In this document: one piece after another, positions 35,600 through 46,832 of the stretch | Position numbering within the stretch: the first letter of the stretch is position 1 | Layout of the letters: the number at the start of each line of letters is the position of its first letter | Source of the DNA: Pisolithus tinctorius | Lineage: Eukaryota > Basidiomycota > Agaricomycetes > Boletales > Pisolithaceae | Direction: 5' to 3' | NCBI GenBank assembly: GCA_024663395.1 | Contig: JANFAH010000120.1 | Span: 1 to 64,000, forward strand | Length of the DNA: 64,000 bases | Made by a program: the position numbers and the translations under genes | The notes under the pieces: generated by a model | What the model was told of the DNA's origin: nothing | The model's input: only the letters and a program-made list of their open reading frames with translations | Database searches by the model: none

Positions 35600-35623
35600 A
35601 GCGCGAGAGCGGGGCTCATAACC
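35600..35623 (-). promoter_or_regulatory. Copia-1 primer-binding site (half-tRNA iMet type)
   Basis: The plus-strand bases GAGCGGGGCTCATAACC directly inside the 5' LTR match the anticodon arm of initiator tRNA-Met (loop CTCATAA). The element RNA would therefore pair with an internally cleaved tRNA-iMet, as known for Copia elements, instead of the tRNA 3' end. Confidence 0.8.
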
Positions 35624-35914
35624 TAACGAAGGTATGAGTTTCTCAGTGTACGAAGTAGTCACTTTATTAGTACCTAACGAAGGTATGAGTTTCTACACTA
35701 CGTCAGTACCAAGTAAATGAGTGGAATCTAGCTATACTCACCTCAGTGTACGAAGTAGTCACTGAGGTGGAAAAGAACGGTGCGGAAAATTTATAGTACC
35801 ATAATTAGTAAGCGCATTGACATCGGAATTTAATTCTGAGGGTCGGGGAACAATTCCGAGCCCTCTGGGCGAAACTCCGAGACGCTACCGTAACTCCGGG
35901 TTGCATTCTCGACA
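35624..35914 (-). repeat. Copia-1 5' LTR (right on + strand)
   Basis: 291 bp, nearly identical to 30843-31133. It carries the element promoter region and the hairpin described for the other LTR. Confidence 0.93.
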
Positions 35915-38721
35915 ATGGCTTGTATGTATGGTGCTAGTATCTGGTTGTGTTTCCGTAGGTAAAGTTGGAATGCGTCGCTTGCCCACCTCCCTTTGACCTT
36001 CATCACTTCGAAGGGAACTCCCTGGAGTAGGTACTCTAGCGTAGCTCCTATCCTGAGTCCATGGCCATGTATGTGGTTGTGTCCCACTGGTTTGGCTAGC
36101 TTCTTCATTCGTGAAATGAATGCGTGGCGGGTTAGTGGTCGATGTTCGCCGTCCTTTTTGTACGTGAACAGGGGGCTGTTTTCAGGTGGGTTATTGATTT
36201 GCAAGTGCCGGGCGAGAGCTGCATGTGGGTTGGATGGGCCAGATTGCTTCGCCCAGTTTACCTCTTCTCCCTTAGGGTTCGATTTTGTGCTCGGCAGGAG
36301 AAAAACTGTTGTGCTTAGGCCATTTCAGTCGACGTCCTCACATACTCCTTTGGGGGTGATGTGGAGTGCGGGGTCGAAGGAATCGAGGCATTTGACAGTA
36401 AACTCTCCTACCCTGGCGGCTGTGTAGAAGATGGTGGTCAGGCATGCGAACATCGCTATGTCCAAGGGGTCTTCTTTTTGTATCTGCTTGTGAAGATCGC
36501 ATATCATCTGTACTGTAATTGGTCTGTGAAGGTTCTGCTTGGAGGAGGAGGGGGCTATCTTTGCTGTGCCTTTTAACATTGTCGCTATCTGGTCCTCATG
36601 TAAAATCCAAGGCAGACCATTGAGAGTGTGCCATGCGCGCACGCTGTATATGTACCCGTGTATCATCTTTCCGGAGTAGGAACCAGCTAGGGATGATATG
36701 AAGGTGGAGATTAAAATGGTGTCTGTGGGGGCTCGTTCTTCCTCTGGGATGTTCCGGCTGTTGCAAAAGATGTGGTAGACTAAGAGTCCAGCCCCATATG
36801 ATGCTCTGGTACTCTCATTCCATCCCCTGATGGTGACCTATCGACCTTGAGCAAATTCTCTGTTGACTATGTCCTGGAACGCGTGATGGTATTGAGCTAT
36901 GGATGGGCTGTTTGAAGGGGTGTATGTTCGGGGTATGTTCGGTACACGGACGTGGAATCCATAGGTAAGCTGATAGGTCAGGGATGGGTATTTCGATGTG
37001 AGTTGGTGACACGCGAGTAGTCTCTCCCAAGCTTGAGGGCGGTAGGGGGTTAGGGCAACTGCCCGTTGCCGTGATTCAAGTGGGTTGGCGGTGTGGGCAG
37101 TCCTGAGCTCCATGTTTTGTGTCTCCACAGCCTGAACACTTGTGGCAGTGTAGTTTACTTGAGCAGCCCCGGGGGCGCTGGAAGTCCCAACAGAGGATGC
37201 AGCCACTCTTGTTGACGAGGTGACCTTGGTGGTTGTGTGTGCAGTAGGCTGGAGTTGATTTGTCCCAATGCATGGGCTCGTTGCAGAAAGGGTGGTCCTC
37301 ATGTCGTCCGAGGCACTTCGGACATACGATGAAGGGTCTGGGGCGAAAGTTGCGATGGCCTCTCCTTTCTCTGCTGGGGCTTCGCTGTGGGGATCTGGAG
37401 CGCTTTCGTGGTGAACGAGACCTGGGGCGGCAGGATCTGGATCTCTGATATCATTGTCTAGGCTTTGGGCCCTGATTGTACCTGGGGGAGGGGGAGCGCG
37501 AGGCCCTGTGCCTTTGGAAGTGGTAGAGCTGTCGTCCTCTCTCCGTCGTTTCTGGACGGGTGGAGCGGCTGTACTGGAGCTATTTAGCAGGTTTTTTTTT
37601 TTTTTTTTTTTTTTTGGTAGTGAGGTTGGGTAGTAGGTGTTTAAAGGTGCAGAGGGCAGCAGCAGCATTTTATTTGCATGTTTGGCCTGTATGGCGAGGG
37701 GGCAGCAAGAGAGGCCATTAATTTGGCAGCAGCGGAGTGGTTGAGGCACGGCGTGCAGCAGCAGTTGAGAAAAGGTTTAGTGACAAGTGCAGTTGGGGAG
37801 GCGTGAGGTTTGTGGGGTTGAGGGGGGGTAGGGTTGTCAGTTTGGCGTTCTCCTGTCGGTGGGTTTGGGGAGAGGACTAACCTGATCAAGCCCCAATTGC
37901 ACGTCTTTTGTGTCTAAATTGCATCCGATGTCTGCTAGTAGGTCTTCGTTGATGACTCTGATGTTGTATGCTTGATTACGCGTGGCCTTGTCATGCCAGT
38001 CCTGCCGGACCCTGGATGCATAGTGTAGAAGTGTTCGCTCTCCACAGTCTCCTTGATCTCGGAGGCGGTGATTATCGATCCTGTGGAAGAACCAATTGAA
38101 AGCATTGACCAGCTGGTTGCCCCATCCTGCATTCTCGATGCACATTAGGAAGTGGTTTTTGGCATACATATACTCGGCGAAGGTCAGTCCATGGTCTGGT
38201 TTCGCGTTCTTGGAAGCCATAGGGGAATTGGCCGAGCACAGCATTACATTTCCCTCGTTAGCCTGGGTGATGGTTAGAGTGTCATTCTCTTCCAGTTGCC
38301 TGACTGCCTGTGTGGCCTCTTGTAGTCCCTCCCTCGTGAAGTACCACATGTGGACGAATTTGAAGGCTTCTATTTTCTTGAGAGCGTATTCAGCTGGTCG
38401 CATCAGTAGATTGGAGGATACTATCGCATCCGCGTTGAAAGTGGGGGGGTTGGTTTCGAGGGGTCGTTGGGGAAGACATTCAGGGTCAGCGGGCAGTGGT
38501 TGGACTGGGGGAGGAGGTGGTCTGGGTTCTCCTTCTTGGCGTGGTTGATCCCCTTGCTGCTGTTCGCCCTGTGGGTTGTTCTGGTTCCAGCATTGTTCCA
38601 GAGCCTCGATGGCTTCCTCCCAGGACAAGTCCGCCCCCACCATCACAAGTTCTATCACGCCTTGAAAGGCTGGTAAAGTGAAGTCAGGGTGTTGCGGTTG
38701 CTGGGGTTGCAGGGCATCCAT
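35915..38721 (-). pseudogene. DIRS-like retroelement relic: Gag-like region joined to tyrosine recombinase
   Basis: The first segment (38721 to about 37885, donor GTTAGT) is a Gag-like helical protein starting MDALQPQQPQ. A second segment (about 37610-36838) has a Ser/Pro-rich linker and a cysteine motif in another frame (CILCWDFQRPRGC, then CSGCGDTKHGAQDC). It ends with TPYRPQAWERLL and VNREFAQGR, the start of a DIRS reverse transcriptase. RT and RNase H are then missing. After a TAG the tyrosine recombinase begins (WNESTRASYGAGLLVYH), with catalytic pieces AARVGEF, HGHGLRIGA and GRWASDAFQLYLR. A TGA at 36325-36327 stands where Arg is expected. The C-terminus is cut by Copia-1 and resumes at 30842. 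DIRS elements integrate by recombination at free sites instead of by a DDE integrase. This copy is dead. Confidence 0.8.
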
Positions 38722-39157
38722 GGCTCTGGCTCTGGTTTCCTGTGATTGCCTGCGATCTGGGGTGAGAGTGGTGCAATTCTCAGATGATGAAAAGGAATGG
38801 ATTAGTTAGTTGGGAGATTAAGGAACGACGAGAAAGGGTGAAAAACTGAACAATGAGAAGCCCACACTGTGGGCTGGGTTCTGACGACGATGGAGGAAGG
38901 AAAAGCAAGGCGTGTGGCTACACAGCCACTTGTGCAAAGACAATATTCTATTACTTGTCGTGCCTCCTACATACTAGAATCTCTATCTCTGACTCCTAAC
39001 GTCACCCAGATGCTGTGTACAATGGGGTGACATGGTGCATGACCCATAAATTCGATGATGGAGAGGAGGGTCTTTCAGAGGGAAAAATTAACACCAAATG
39101 CACTGATAGATGGGGAAATTCCCTGTATGATGTTCATCAGTAGCCATGATACGGGGT
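38722..39157. other. Flank between DIRS-like relic and Copia-2
   Basis: 436 bp without an open frame of note, probably the upstream non-coding end of the DIRS-like relic. No inverted terminal repeat could be matched by eye to sequence beyond 30777. Confidence 0.4.
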
Positions 39158-39162
39158 TGGAG

Positions 39163-39454
39163 TAACGAAGGTATGAGTTTCTCAGTGTACGAAGTAGTCA
39201 CTATATTAGTACCTAACGAAGGTATGAGTTTCTACACTACGTCAGTACCAAGTAAACGAGCGGGAATCTAGCTATACTTACCTCAGTGTACGAAGTAGTC
39301 ACTGAGGTGGAAAAGAACGGTGCGGAAAATTTATAGTACCGTAATTAGTAAGTGCATCGACATCGGAATTTAATTCCGAGGGTCAGGGAACAATTCCGAG
39401 CCCTCTGGGCGAAACTCTGAGACACTACCGTAACTCCGGATTGCATTCTCGACA
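39163..39454 (-). repeat. Copia-2 3' LTR (left on + strand)
   Basis: 292 bp, same architecture as the Copia-1 LTR, including the two direct-repeat motifs and the CACCTCAGTG-type hairpin with its first base changed. Confidence 0.92.
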
Positions 39455-39461
39455 CTCCCCC

Positions 39462-42400
39462 TCAATCGGAACGAAGTCCAAGTGCAGACGCGAAGTATTT
39501 TGCCTTGATGCTAGGTAGAGGCTTGGTAAGGGTATCGGCGACCATGTCGTCAGTAGGACAATAAATTAAACGAAAGGAATTGTTTTCCACAGCAAAACGA
39601 ATGAAATGGTATCATATGTCGATGTGCTTTGTGCGAGCATGATAGCTGCCATCTTTGGTAAGTGCGATGGCGGATTGACTGTCGGAATACAGCGGGATAG
39701 GGTGTTTGAGTGGTTGGAAAAACTTCTCCGATGAGTCATCGAAGCCACAGGCCCTCTTTGGCTGCGTGAGTTGCTGCGACGTACTCCGCTTCAGCGGTGG
39801 AGAGCGTTACAAGTTCTTGTTTCTGAGAAGCCCAACTGATAGCTCCACCATCCAGTAGGTAGGCATATCCGCTTATAGCATGTCAATGCTCCTGCAAAGC
39901 TCCATCTGCATCAGTATAGCCCTCAAGGCCTCATTCTGAATTTCCGAACGTTAAAGCGAGCACTTTTGTGCCTGAGATATACCTGTAGATTCGTTTCACG
40001 GCCTCCCAGTGAGTCATGTTGGGTGCATTGTTGAACTGCGTGACTGTGGAGACAGCAAATGCAATGTCAGGGCACGTTCCAATGGCAAGGTGCATGAGGG
40101 AGCCAACAGCAGCACAGTAGGGTACATTTTTCATGCGTGCAGCTTCTTCGGCTGGCTGCGGAATTTCTCCACGAGAGAGTTTTATTCCGGGGTCCATTGG
40201 AATTGCGGCAGGTTTGCAGTCAGCAAGGTTGTATTTCGTTAGGATGGCCTCGATGTATGACTGCTGCGACAGGGATATGGTGCGGGCTTCTCTGTTCCGT
40301 GTCACCTTCATCCCAAGTAGCCAACTGATGGGCCCTAGGTCGGAGATTTTAAAATGAGTGCTGATTTCCTGTTTAAATGAGCGAATTAATGATGGGGAAC
40401 TGCCTGTTACAGTGCAGTCATCGACGTGGCTGGCAAGGATGAGGATTTCCGATCCTATGCGACCATAGAACACTCCCCAGTCTGCGTGTGCTCTGGTGAG
40501 CCCAAGATCTGCAAGGGTAGCGCATAGCTTCTGGTACCACCGAAGCACGCCTTGTTTCGAGCCGTATAATGCTACGTTTAGCTTCCCAACTGGATGGGAA
40601 AAATTCCGCCCTACAGCATAGCCCTCAGGGAGCTCCATGTAGATGTCTTCGCCATCTCCGAGTTTGCCATTGAGGAATGCTGAGTGGAAATCGAATACAT
40701 CGATATCCCAGTCATTGTGTGCAGCAACTGCTAGTATGGTGCGGAGAGATGCGAGTCTTGCGATGGGAGCATATGTTTCATCATAGTCAACGCCCTGGAT
40801 CTGAGAATAGCCCTTAGCGACTAGGCGGGCCTTGTACTTCTCGATTTCTCCGGCAGCGTTGCGTTTGATCTTGAAGACCCATTTGCATCCTACAACATTT
40901 GCACCTTTGGGGCACTCAATGACATCCCAGGTATGCGCTTCCTCTAGGCTGTTTAATTCCGCATTTATGGCATTTTGCCACTTCAGCCAGTCAGCTCAGG
41001 ATTTCGCCTCATGGACTGTTGATGGGTCTAGCCCTTTGGCTTCAGCCATCCCTGCCACCATAGCATACACGATGTTAGTGTCATCTTCATCGGCAGCTAG
41101 TTCTTCGTCGAATACATAGGTAGTGTTTTCTCGGGATTTCGGGCTGTTTGGGTTGCTATCGCTCTCTCAGAGTTCTTTTACGAAGTTGAGAGGGATGCGC
41201 CCATCACGAGTGCCTTCCCCTGCATGTAGGCGCCTCATATAGTCTGATTCGAAGCACTGGTGAGTGGAATGACAAGGTTGAGGTGGAGGTGTTTCAAAAT
41301 TGTCTCCGAGTGGGTCCAGAATTAGTCTCAGAATTCCTGAAGTTGCTTCGGTGGGTCACTCGACCATCTGTGGGGCCTCGGAACTTCCCTGTGAAGCCGT
41401 GGAGTTCCGTTCTGAGGTCTCGGAATTTCGTTTTGAGGCTTCGGAATTTCTTTCTGAGGCGTCGGAATTCCCCTGCCCCCCCTCGAGCAGCACACCATGT
41501 GGTACAGACACATCTCGGCGCTCGAAAATGACACTTCTTTCAATTCCGATTGCTCGTGTGTCAGGCCAGTAGATACGGTGGCCATCACTCTCAGGGTCAA
41601 AACCTACCCAGTGTCCGTCTCGGGCTCGCATGTCTAGTTTGGAGCCAGAGGTGTCATGGACCTTGACATGACATCCCCAGACCAGAATTTTTGAGAGATT
41701 GGGTGGTCTTTGGTAGAGCATTTCATAGGGATTTTTTGTGCCTAGACGGCAAGTTGACGAGCGGTTTTTGAGCCAGGTTGCATGCATAATGGCCTCCCCC
41801 CAGAGGTTCTTGGGTAGGCCGCTGGCATGAATCATCACACGTACATGCTCAACAAGTGTTCTGTTGAGTCGTTCTGCAACTCCATTGTGTTCAGGGGTAT
41901 CATGGACGGTTATGCGTCATTCTGTGCCTTGGGATTTCAGATATTCCGAAAATTCCGCACTAAGGTATTCTCCCCCTCGATCTGAGCGAAGTCGCTTGAC
42001 TTTGGTGTCAAACTGTGTGTTCAGCCATGCTTCATAGGCCTTGTATGACGTGAAGGTCTCGGCTTTCGTCTTTTGGAGGTACAACTTGGTGTAGCAGGTG
42101 TGGTCGTCCATGAATGAGACGTAGTATTGACTGTGGCCAGGGGTTTGGACTGGAGAAGGTCCCCAGAGATCTGTGTGGACCTCATCACCTAGGTGTTCAT
42201 GGCGGGGTGGGTCGTGCTCCTTCCCAATGGGCTTCCGAGTCACTTTGGCATATTCACATGAATTGCATGCACCCATGGTAGGATGTGCTTCATCCAGTCT
42301 AATTCCGGTAATCATGCCATTCTTGAGCATGTGCCAGATGGCTTCGGGAGCGATGTGGCCAAGCCTTATGTGAATCTCCTCCATGGTTAAGGATTCCGTG

Positions 42401-43881
42401 GCCTTGGCTAGGCCTGCGAAGGCATGACGAGCTCGTTTGAGACAGTAGAGGCCTTTTTGCATCGGAATTTCAGCTACTTTCTTTTTCTGAGCATCAAAAA
42501 TTTGACAACACTTGTCTCAGAATAATGCCGCATACCCAGCGACGTCAAGTTTGCTAATGGAAACGAGTGTAATTCCCATCTTGGGAGCATAGAGCACGTC
42601 CTTGAGTCGAATATGGGTCTGGGTAGTGCCGTTTGGGAGTGAAATTGCAAGGTCGCCTTTCCCGATGGCATGGAAGGTGTGGTTGTCGGCAGCAGTGATA
42701 GGTTTGGGTATGATTGGCTTGTAGTCGAGGAATTTGCTGTGGTAGGAGGACATATGACGTGAAGCGCCAGAGTCAAACAGGATTGTCTCTTCTGCGGAAT
42801 TTAGGCTTTCGCCTGCAAGGAGAACATGGTCGTAGTTGTTCATATATGCATCTTCTTCATCATTAACAATGTCCTGGGGGTTTGGAATTTCTTCCTCTGC
42901 AATTTCCATAAGCCAGTCATCGTCCTGCAGGTGCGCTAGCCAAACTCCATCAGGTTCCGAGTCAGCGCTGGTCTGCACACTCGAGCTGGCTGATGCACTG
43001 GCCGCAGTGGCCGCTTTTCCGGTACCTTTCTCCTTCTTTTTCCCTTTTCCCTTGTTCTGGAACCACTTGGGCGCTTGCCCAGCTTTTCCACCACCCTCTT
43101 CCCAGCATTGGTCTTTCGTATGACCTTTCTTTCTGCAGTTTTCACAAGTGGACTTCTTTCCGTCCTTTGCTGAGTAAGCCACATCTTTGGAATTTCCGGA
43201 GTTTCCAGAGTTGCCTCTCTTCATCCGTGTTTGGCGCCTATCATATTCATCAGAAATTACTTTGATTATGAAGTCTGGAGATAGGTCCTTTTGCATGACT
43301 AAGGCCAAAGATGTCATAGCTGCGAGGTTGGAGTCGTAAGAAGCGGGAAGTGAACTGAGGATGATGGCTGCAAAGTTGTCGTCTGTGATTGACTGTCCAA
43401 GTGCGGCAAGTTGTTCGCGCAGTGCACGCATCTTGTCGAAGTGAGTGCAGACATCGCCTTTTTCCAAACAGTGGGATTCTTGGAGTTTTCTCCGAAGGTC
43501 AATTGTGACAACACGAGAGCAGTTTTGGAAAAGATTGGTGAGGACACCCCACACACTCTTTGCAGTCTCTTCCTTCAGGACTCAAAGGAATAGAGATTCC
43601 GGGAGTGACACAGCGATCACTTGCTTGACGTATCCGTCATCCTTAGCCCATTGCTGCAGTTTTTCTGGGTATTTGCTGACAAGTTTTTGCTCCATGGCTG
43701 TGGGCTTCCAGGAGGCATCTTTCCCTGCTGAAGGGTCCTCTGGTTTCACATCCAAGCCGGTCAGGTGTCCAATCAGCCCTTTCGAGCTGACAGCCCATTC
43801 AACCTGAGCCTTGTAGTATAGCCAGTTGCTTCCATCCACATTTAGGGTTGGGACTTGTAAGGAATGATCGTCTTTTGCCAT
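39462..43881 (-). pseudogene. Copia-2 gag-pol, broken by many stops
   Basis: Collinear with the Copia-1 polyprotein. Pieces in frame include Gag start to 43582, Gag-protease 43554-42517, integrase parts 42462-41917 and 41838-41356, and RT 40638-39931. Many Arg codons have become Trp, Cys, His, Gln or stop. The TGA between integrase and RT is the same one seen in Copia-1. The second Copia-1 stop is CGA here (KRIYRYISG). One extra A near 39720 shifts the RNase H frame. The zinc knuckle is damaged too (CENCRKKGH). It is inactive. Confidence 0.9.
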
Positions 43882-43945
43882 AGTGGGTATTGTTGCTGCG
43901 TATTAACTCTTTCGAAATTAGAGTGCGAGAGCGGGGCTCATAACC

Positions 43946-44238
43946 TAACGAAGGTATGAGTTTCTCAGTGTACGAAGTAGTCACTATATTAGTACCTAAC
44001 GAAGGTATGAGTTTCTACACTACATCAGTACCAAGTAAACAAGCAGGAATCTAGCTATACTCACCTCAGTGTATGAAGTAGTCACTGAGGTGGAAAAGAA
44101 CGGTGCAGAAAATTTATAGTACCGTAATTAGTAAGCACATCGACATCGGAATTTAATTCCAAGGGTCGGGGAACAAATTCCGAGCCCTCTGGGTGAAACT
44201 CCGAGATGCTACCGTAACTCCGGATTGCATTCTCGACA
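43946..44238 (-). repeat. Copia-2 5' LTR (right on + strand)
   Basis: 293 bp, paired with 39163-39454. It is followed inside the element by the same tRNA-iMet-like primer site, GAGCGGGGCTCATAACC at about 43929-43945. Confidence 0.92.
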
Positions 44239-44243
44239 TGGAG

Positions 44244-45020
44244 TTGGCCACTGCAGTGTGCATCAAGGACGAGAGTAATGGAGGGTAACTGTCATGGCGG
44301 GCTGGGCCAGACTAAATATCCACACGTGCGTAGCATGATGCTCACTTCCAGCACAGCAAGTTATTCACTTGAGCTTTTCTTGCGGTCCGGCAGCATCCCA
44401 ACAAGCGCCAACCCCGCTAAATGTGACCTCCAACGGCGTAATGTATGGGAATTCGATATGTAGATCTGTATTTCCGGTCGCTATCGAGGACGTTCCCCCC
44501 AGACCTCCATCAATTGATACCACTCAGAAGGGCAGCCCGATACCCAGGTCGTCGTCGCGAAGCATGGTCATTACTCCTTCCAGTAGCCTCCGTGAAGCCT
44601 CCTTCGTGTTAACCACGCTGAGGAGCTTGCTGTTTCCAGTGATTTGCAGCATACACAGCCCGCCGCGATCATCTCGTCAGTTCGCGTTACCCGTTAACTC
44701 CGTTCTCAGGTAGGGTCCTCCATGAGCTAGCAGTCTCCCATAGCAGCTTGTAGCCCCTTTTTGTAGAGATAAGAACCAAACCCTAGATGCGACCCCGACT
44801 TCTTAGCTAGTTGAAGGAAAATTTTTTTATGTAAAACCCGCTTCCAAACACGACATCCTGACTCCAAAACAGCTTTTGGGCCTATTCCGGTCTCCGTGCA
44901 CCGCGCCGATAAGTCATGGAGGTCCATCAGCAACCTTTGGCTGGAGAGTGCCTACAGCGGCGCTATTTGACCATAGCTCCGGCTCAGATCAATGGCAAAG
45001 TTGATATGAGATCTGGAGGG
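44244..45020. other. No supportable gene
   Basis: Short open frames only. The left part is flanking DNA into which Copia-2 inserted. The right part leads into the segmental duplication that starts near 45025. Confidence 0.4.
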
Positions 45021-45206
45021 CAATAAATTGTGCTTCTCATAGAAAGCACTAGGAATTCACTCGCCAACATCAACGTGATAGGACCTCCTAATGCTCGCAC
45101 GACATCATGGACTATATCAACTGAACTTTCTCTCAATAACACCAGTCCTCTTCGTTGCGACTCACTTTGCCTGCTACGACACTCCCGTTCCCTTGGACTT
45201 ACTACT

Positions 45207-46150
45207 ATGGTGATGCACATGTCATACCTTCTGGGCAGCTGTGGGGGTCCTCGAACGTACAGCGTTCAGGATTTCCTGCGCGTCGCGAGGAATATCAAAA
45301 CGGCAACAAGGGTCGCTGCATGTGATCTTTATCATATTCCTTCTTGGTCATCCTGCTATCATGAATTTCTTCTTGCCCGCGTTGACATAGGTGGTAAGTG
45401 CATGCATTGAACTTATTCATCTACAATTATGCTGAGACGCCATAGTTGATGGAGAGAAACTCATGCTCATCATCGAGCGGGCTCCCAGGAACAATGGTAT
45501 ACGGGTGGTGTTTTCGAACGGTGGAGTTGCAAAAGATACGATCACCGTTGTGCGAGCCCTGTACGTCGTGCTGCTCCAGCTCAGGTATATTGTAATGGTG
45601 GCTAATGCTTTCGATCTCTCTGCCTAGGGAGGACCACGAGTATTGGCAGCGGGCTGGTCAAATTCCCGTATGCAGGGGAACCCTTCAATGGCGCGACCAT
45701 TCACCCCACCTCTTGGACATTGTTTCGATTTCCGGCACCGCATCCGCAGTGTTCAAATACTACAACTGTTATGTTCGCCAATGTTATTGGTACGCTAGGG
45801 TCATTCTGGCTTCGATGGCGAAGGTATTCCCATCTTGCTCTAAGGAGGGAACTACTTCGTTCTCGAAGAGGAGATTTGCGATATTTGGAAGCCACAAGCT
45901 GTCCCAGGTACAACTCCTTGTGGACCTTCATGCTATCTACGGTCAGGATGCATGCGCCTCTCTACCTCCTGCGCGCCCTCCGATTATCGTCACATCTGAT
46001 TCTCTCCAGGTCATCAGCTTGGCTATAGCTGGATGCCTTGAGACATCTTTGGCACAGGTAGTCTGGCTTCAGCCCGCTGCTGGCGTCGTCAGTGGCTGCT
46101 GTGACCGAACGCTAGGACGTGAGCCCAACACCGCTGGTGGATGGACCTGA
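45207..46150 (+). CDS. Unrecognised gene, family member A (three or more exons)
   Basis: Exon 1 45207-45393, exon 2 45446-45584 and exon 3 from 45628 join in phase with GT-AG borders. The product starts MVMHMSYLLGSCGGPRTYS. It contains the conserved stretch ACDLYHIPSWSSCYHEFLLA, then KLMLIIERAPRNN and SNGGVAKDTITVVRAL, and in exon 3 CYWYARVILASMAKVFPSC. Differences between copies A and C fall mostly at third positions in this frame, which supports it as the coding frame. The 3' end beyond about 45950 is uncertain. Three more copies lie at 49917, 51339 and (minus) 58640-59600. No domain is recognised; no signal peptide or clear membrane segment was seen. This is probably a lineage-specific fungal family. 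Confidence 0.55.
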
Positions 46151-46832
46151 AGGCGGTAACGGTGGAATGAATGTCCTAAAAGCAAAAATTGGCGATGTCA
46201 AAGGTCGAATAGTCTTTCAGGTCTTGTTTTCGCCCTCCTCGTACACGTTTTTTGGGAGTGAATCTTTGCCCACAAGTATATCACTTGCGTAGTGACTCTG
46301 ACTTCTGTACAGTGTATTATGGATAACCACAGCAGTTCGTACTGTTTTTGAATGAAGCACATTGAAGTAGGGCCTAATGGGTAAAGCGGAAAAGGTCGGA
46401 AAGACTTGGGAGCGACGTCATTTCTTTGGATCAGGTGTTGGGCTTCTCCCTGAGCACGGTCTATGGATACCCCCGACGTTTACTTTCCCGAGCCCCCAGA
46501 GCTTCATGGACAACATTTCACTGACTGTTAGGTCAAGTGCCGCTGGAATGTTCAAGCACCAGCAAGTCATTTCTTCAGTGGATCACGTCAATCAATGGTG
46601 TTTAGGACCAGTAGGTACACAGCTATGGGTTAGAAATTATAGACAATGCAATAGGGAGCAGCTAGGTGACAGAATCTACGCAATAACAAGTGTTGCAACC
46701 TCGCTTTCCGCGATACTTCCTGTATCTATCGAGTGGGGCAACAATAAGACAATACGACACGATCCGCTCATGCTCGTTATGCGGCAACTTCGTCAGCGGA
46801 AGCGTATGGAATATTTGCCGCAGCTGTGCAGG

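Larger units (their letters stand above)
30838..35919 (-). mobile_element. Ty1/Copia retrotransposon Copia-1, complete, with 5-bp target duplication
   Basis: The element body is 30843-35914 on the minus strand, flanked by ATGGC at 30838-30842 and 35915-35919. LTRs of 291 bp differ at only about five sites, mostly at CpG positions, indicating a young insertion. The element contains a tRNA primer-binding site, a polypurine tract and one gag-pol frame of 4419 nt with two TGA codons. It inserted into the tyrosine recombinase of the DIRS-like relic. Gene order protease-integrase-RT-RNase H defines Copia. Confidence 0.96.
39158..44243 (-). mobile_element. Ty1/Copia retrotransposon Copia-2, full length but heavily mutated
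   Basis: The body is 39163-44238 on the minus strand with target duplication TGGAG at 39158-39162 and 44239-44243. It belongs to the same family as Copia-1 and is collinear over its full length. Its LTRs differ from each other at about a dozen sites, so it is older. Nearly all differences from Copia-1 are C-to-T or G-to-A, often at CpG. Confidence 0.95.

Noticed and set aside
36361..36576. Plus-strand frames opposite the tyrosine recombinase
   Set aside because: The minus strand carries conserved recombinase motifs; the plus frames have none.
37595..37616. Poly-T of about 22 as a retroposon poly(A) tail
   Set aside because: It lies inside the DIRS-like relic, probably in or beside its intron, with no target duplication or retroposed sequence attached.
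45720..46028. Arg/Leu-rich 102-codon frame overlapping exon 3 of family member A
   Set aside because: Differences between the copies are mostly non-synonymous in this frame but mostly at third positions in the frame with CYWYARVILAS.
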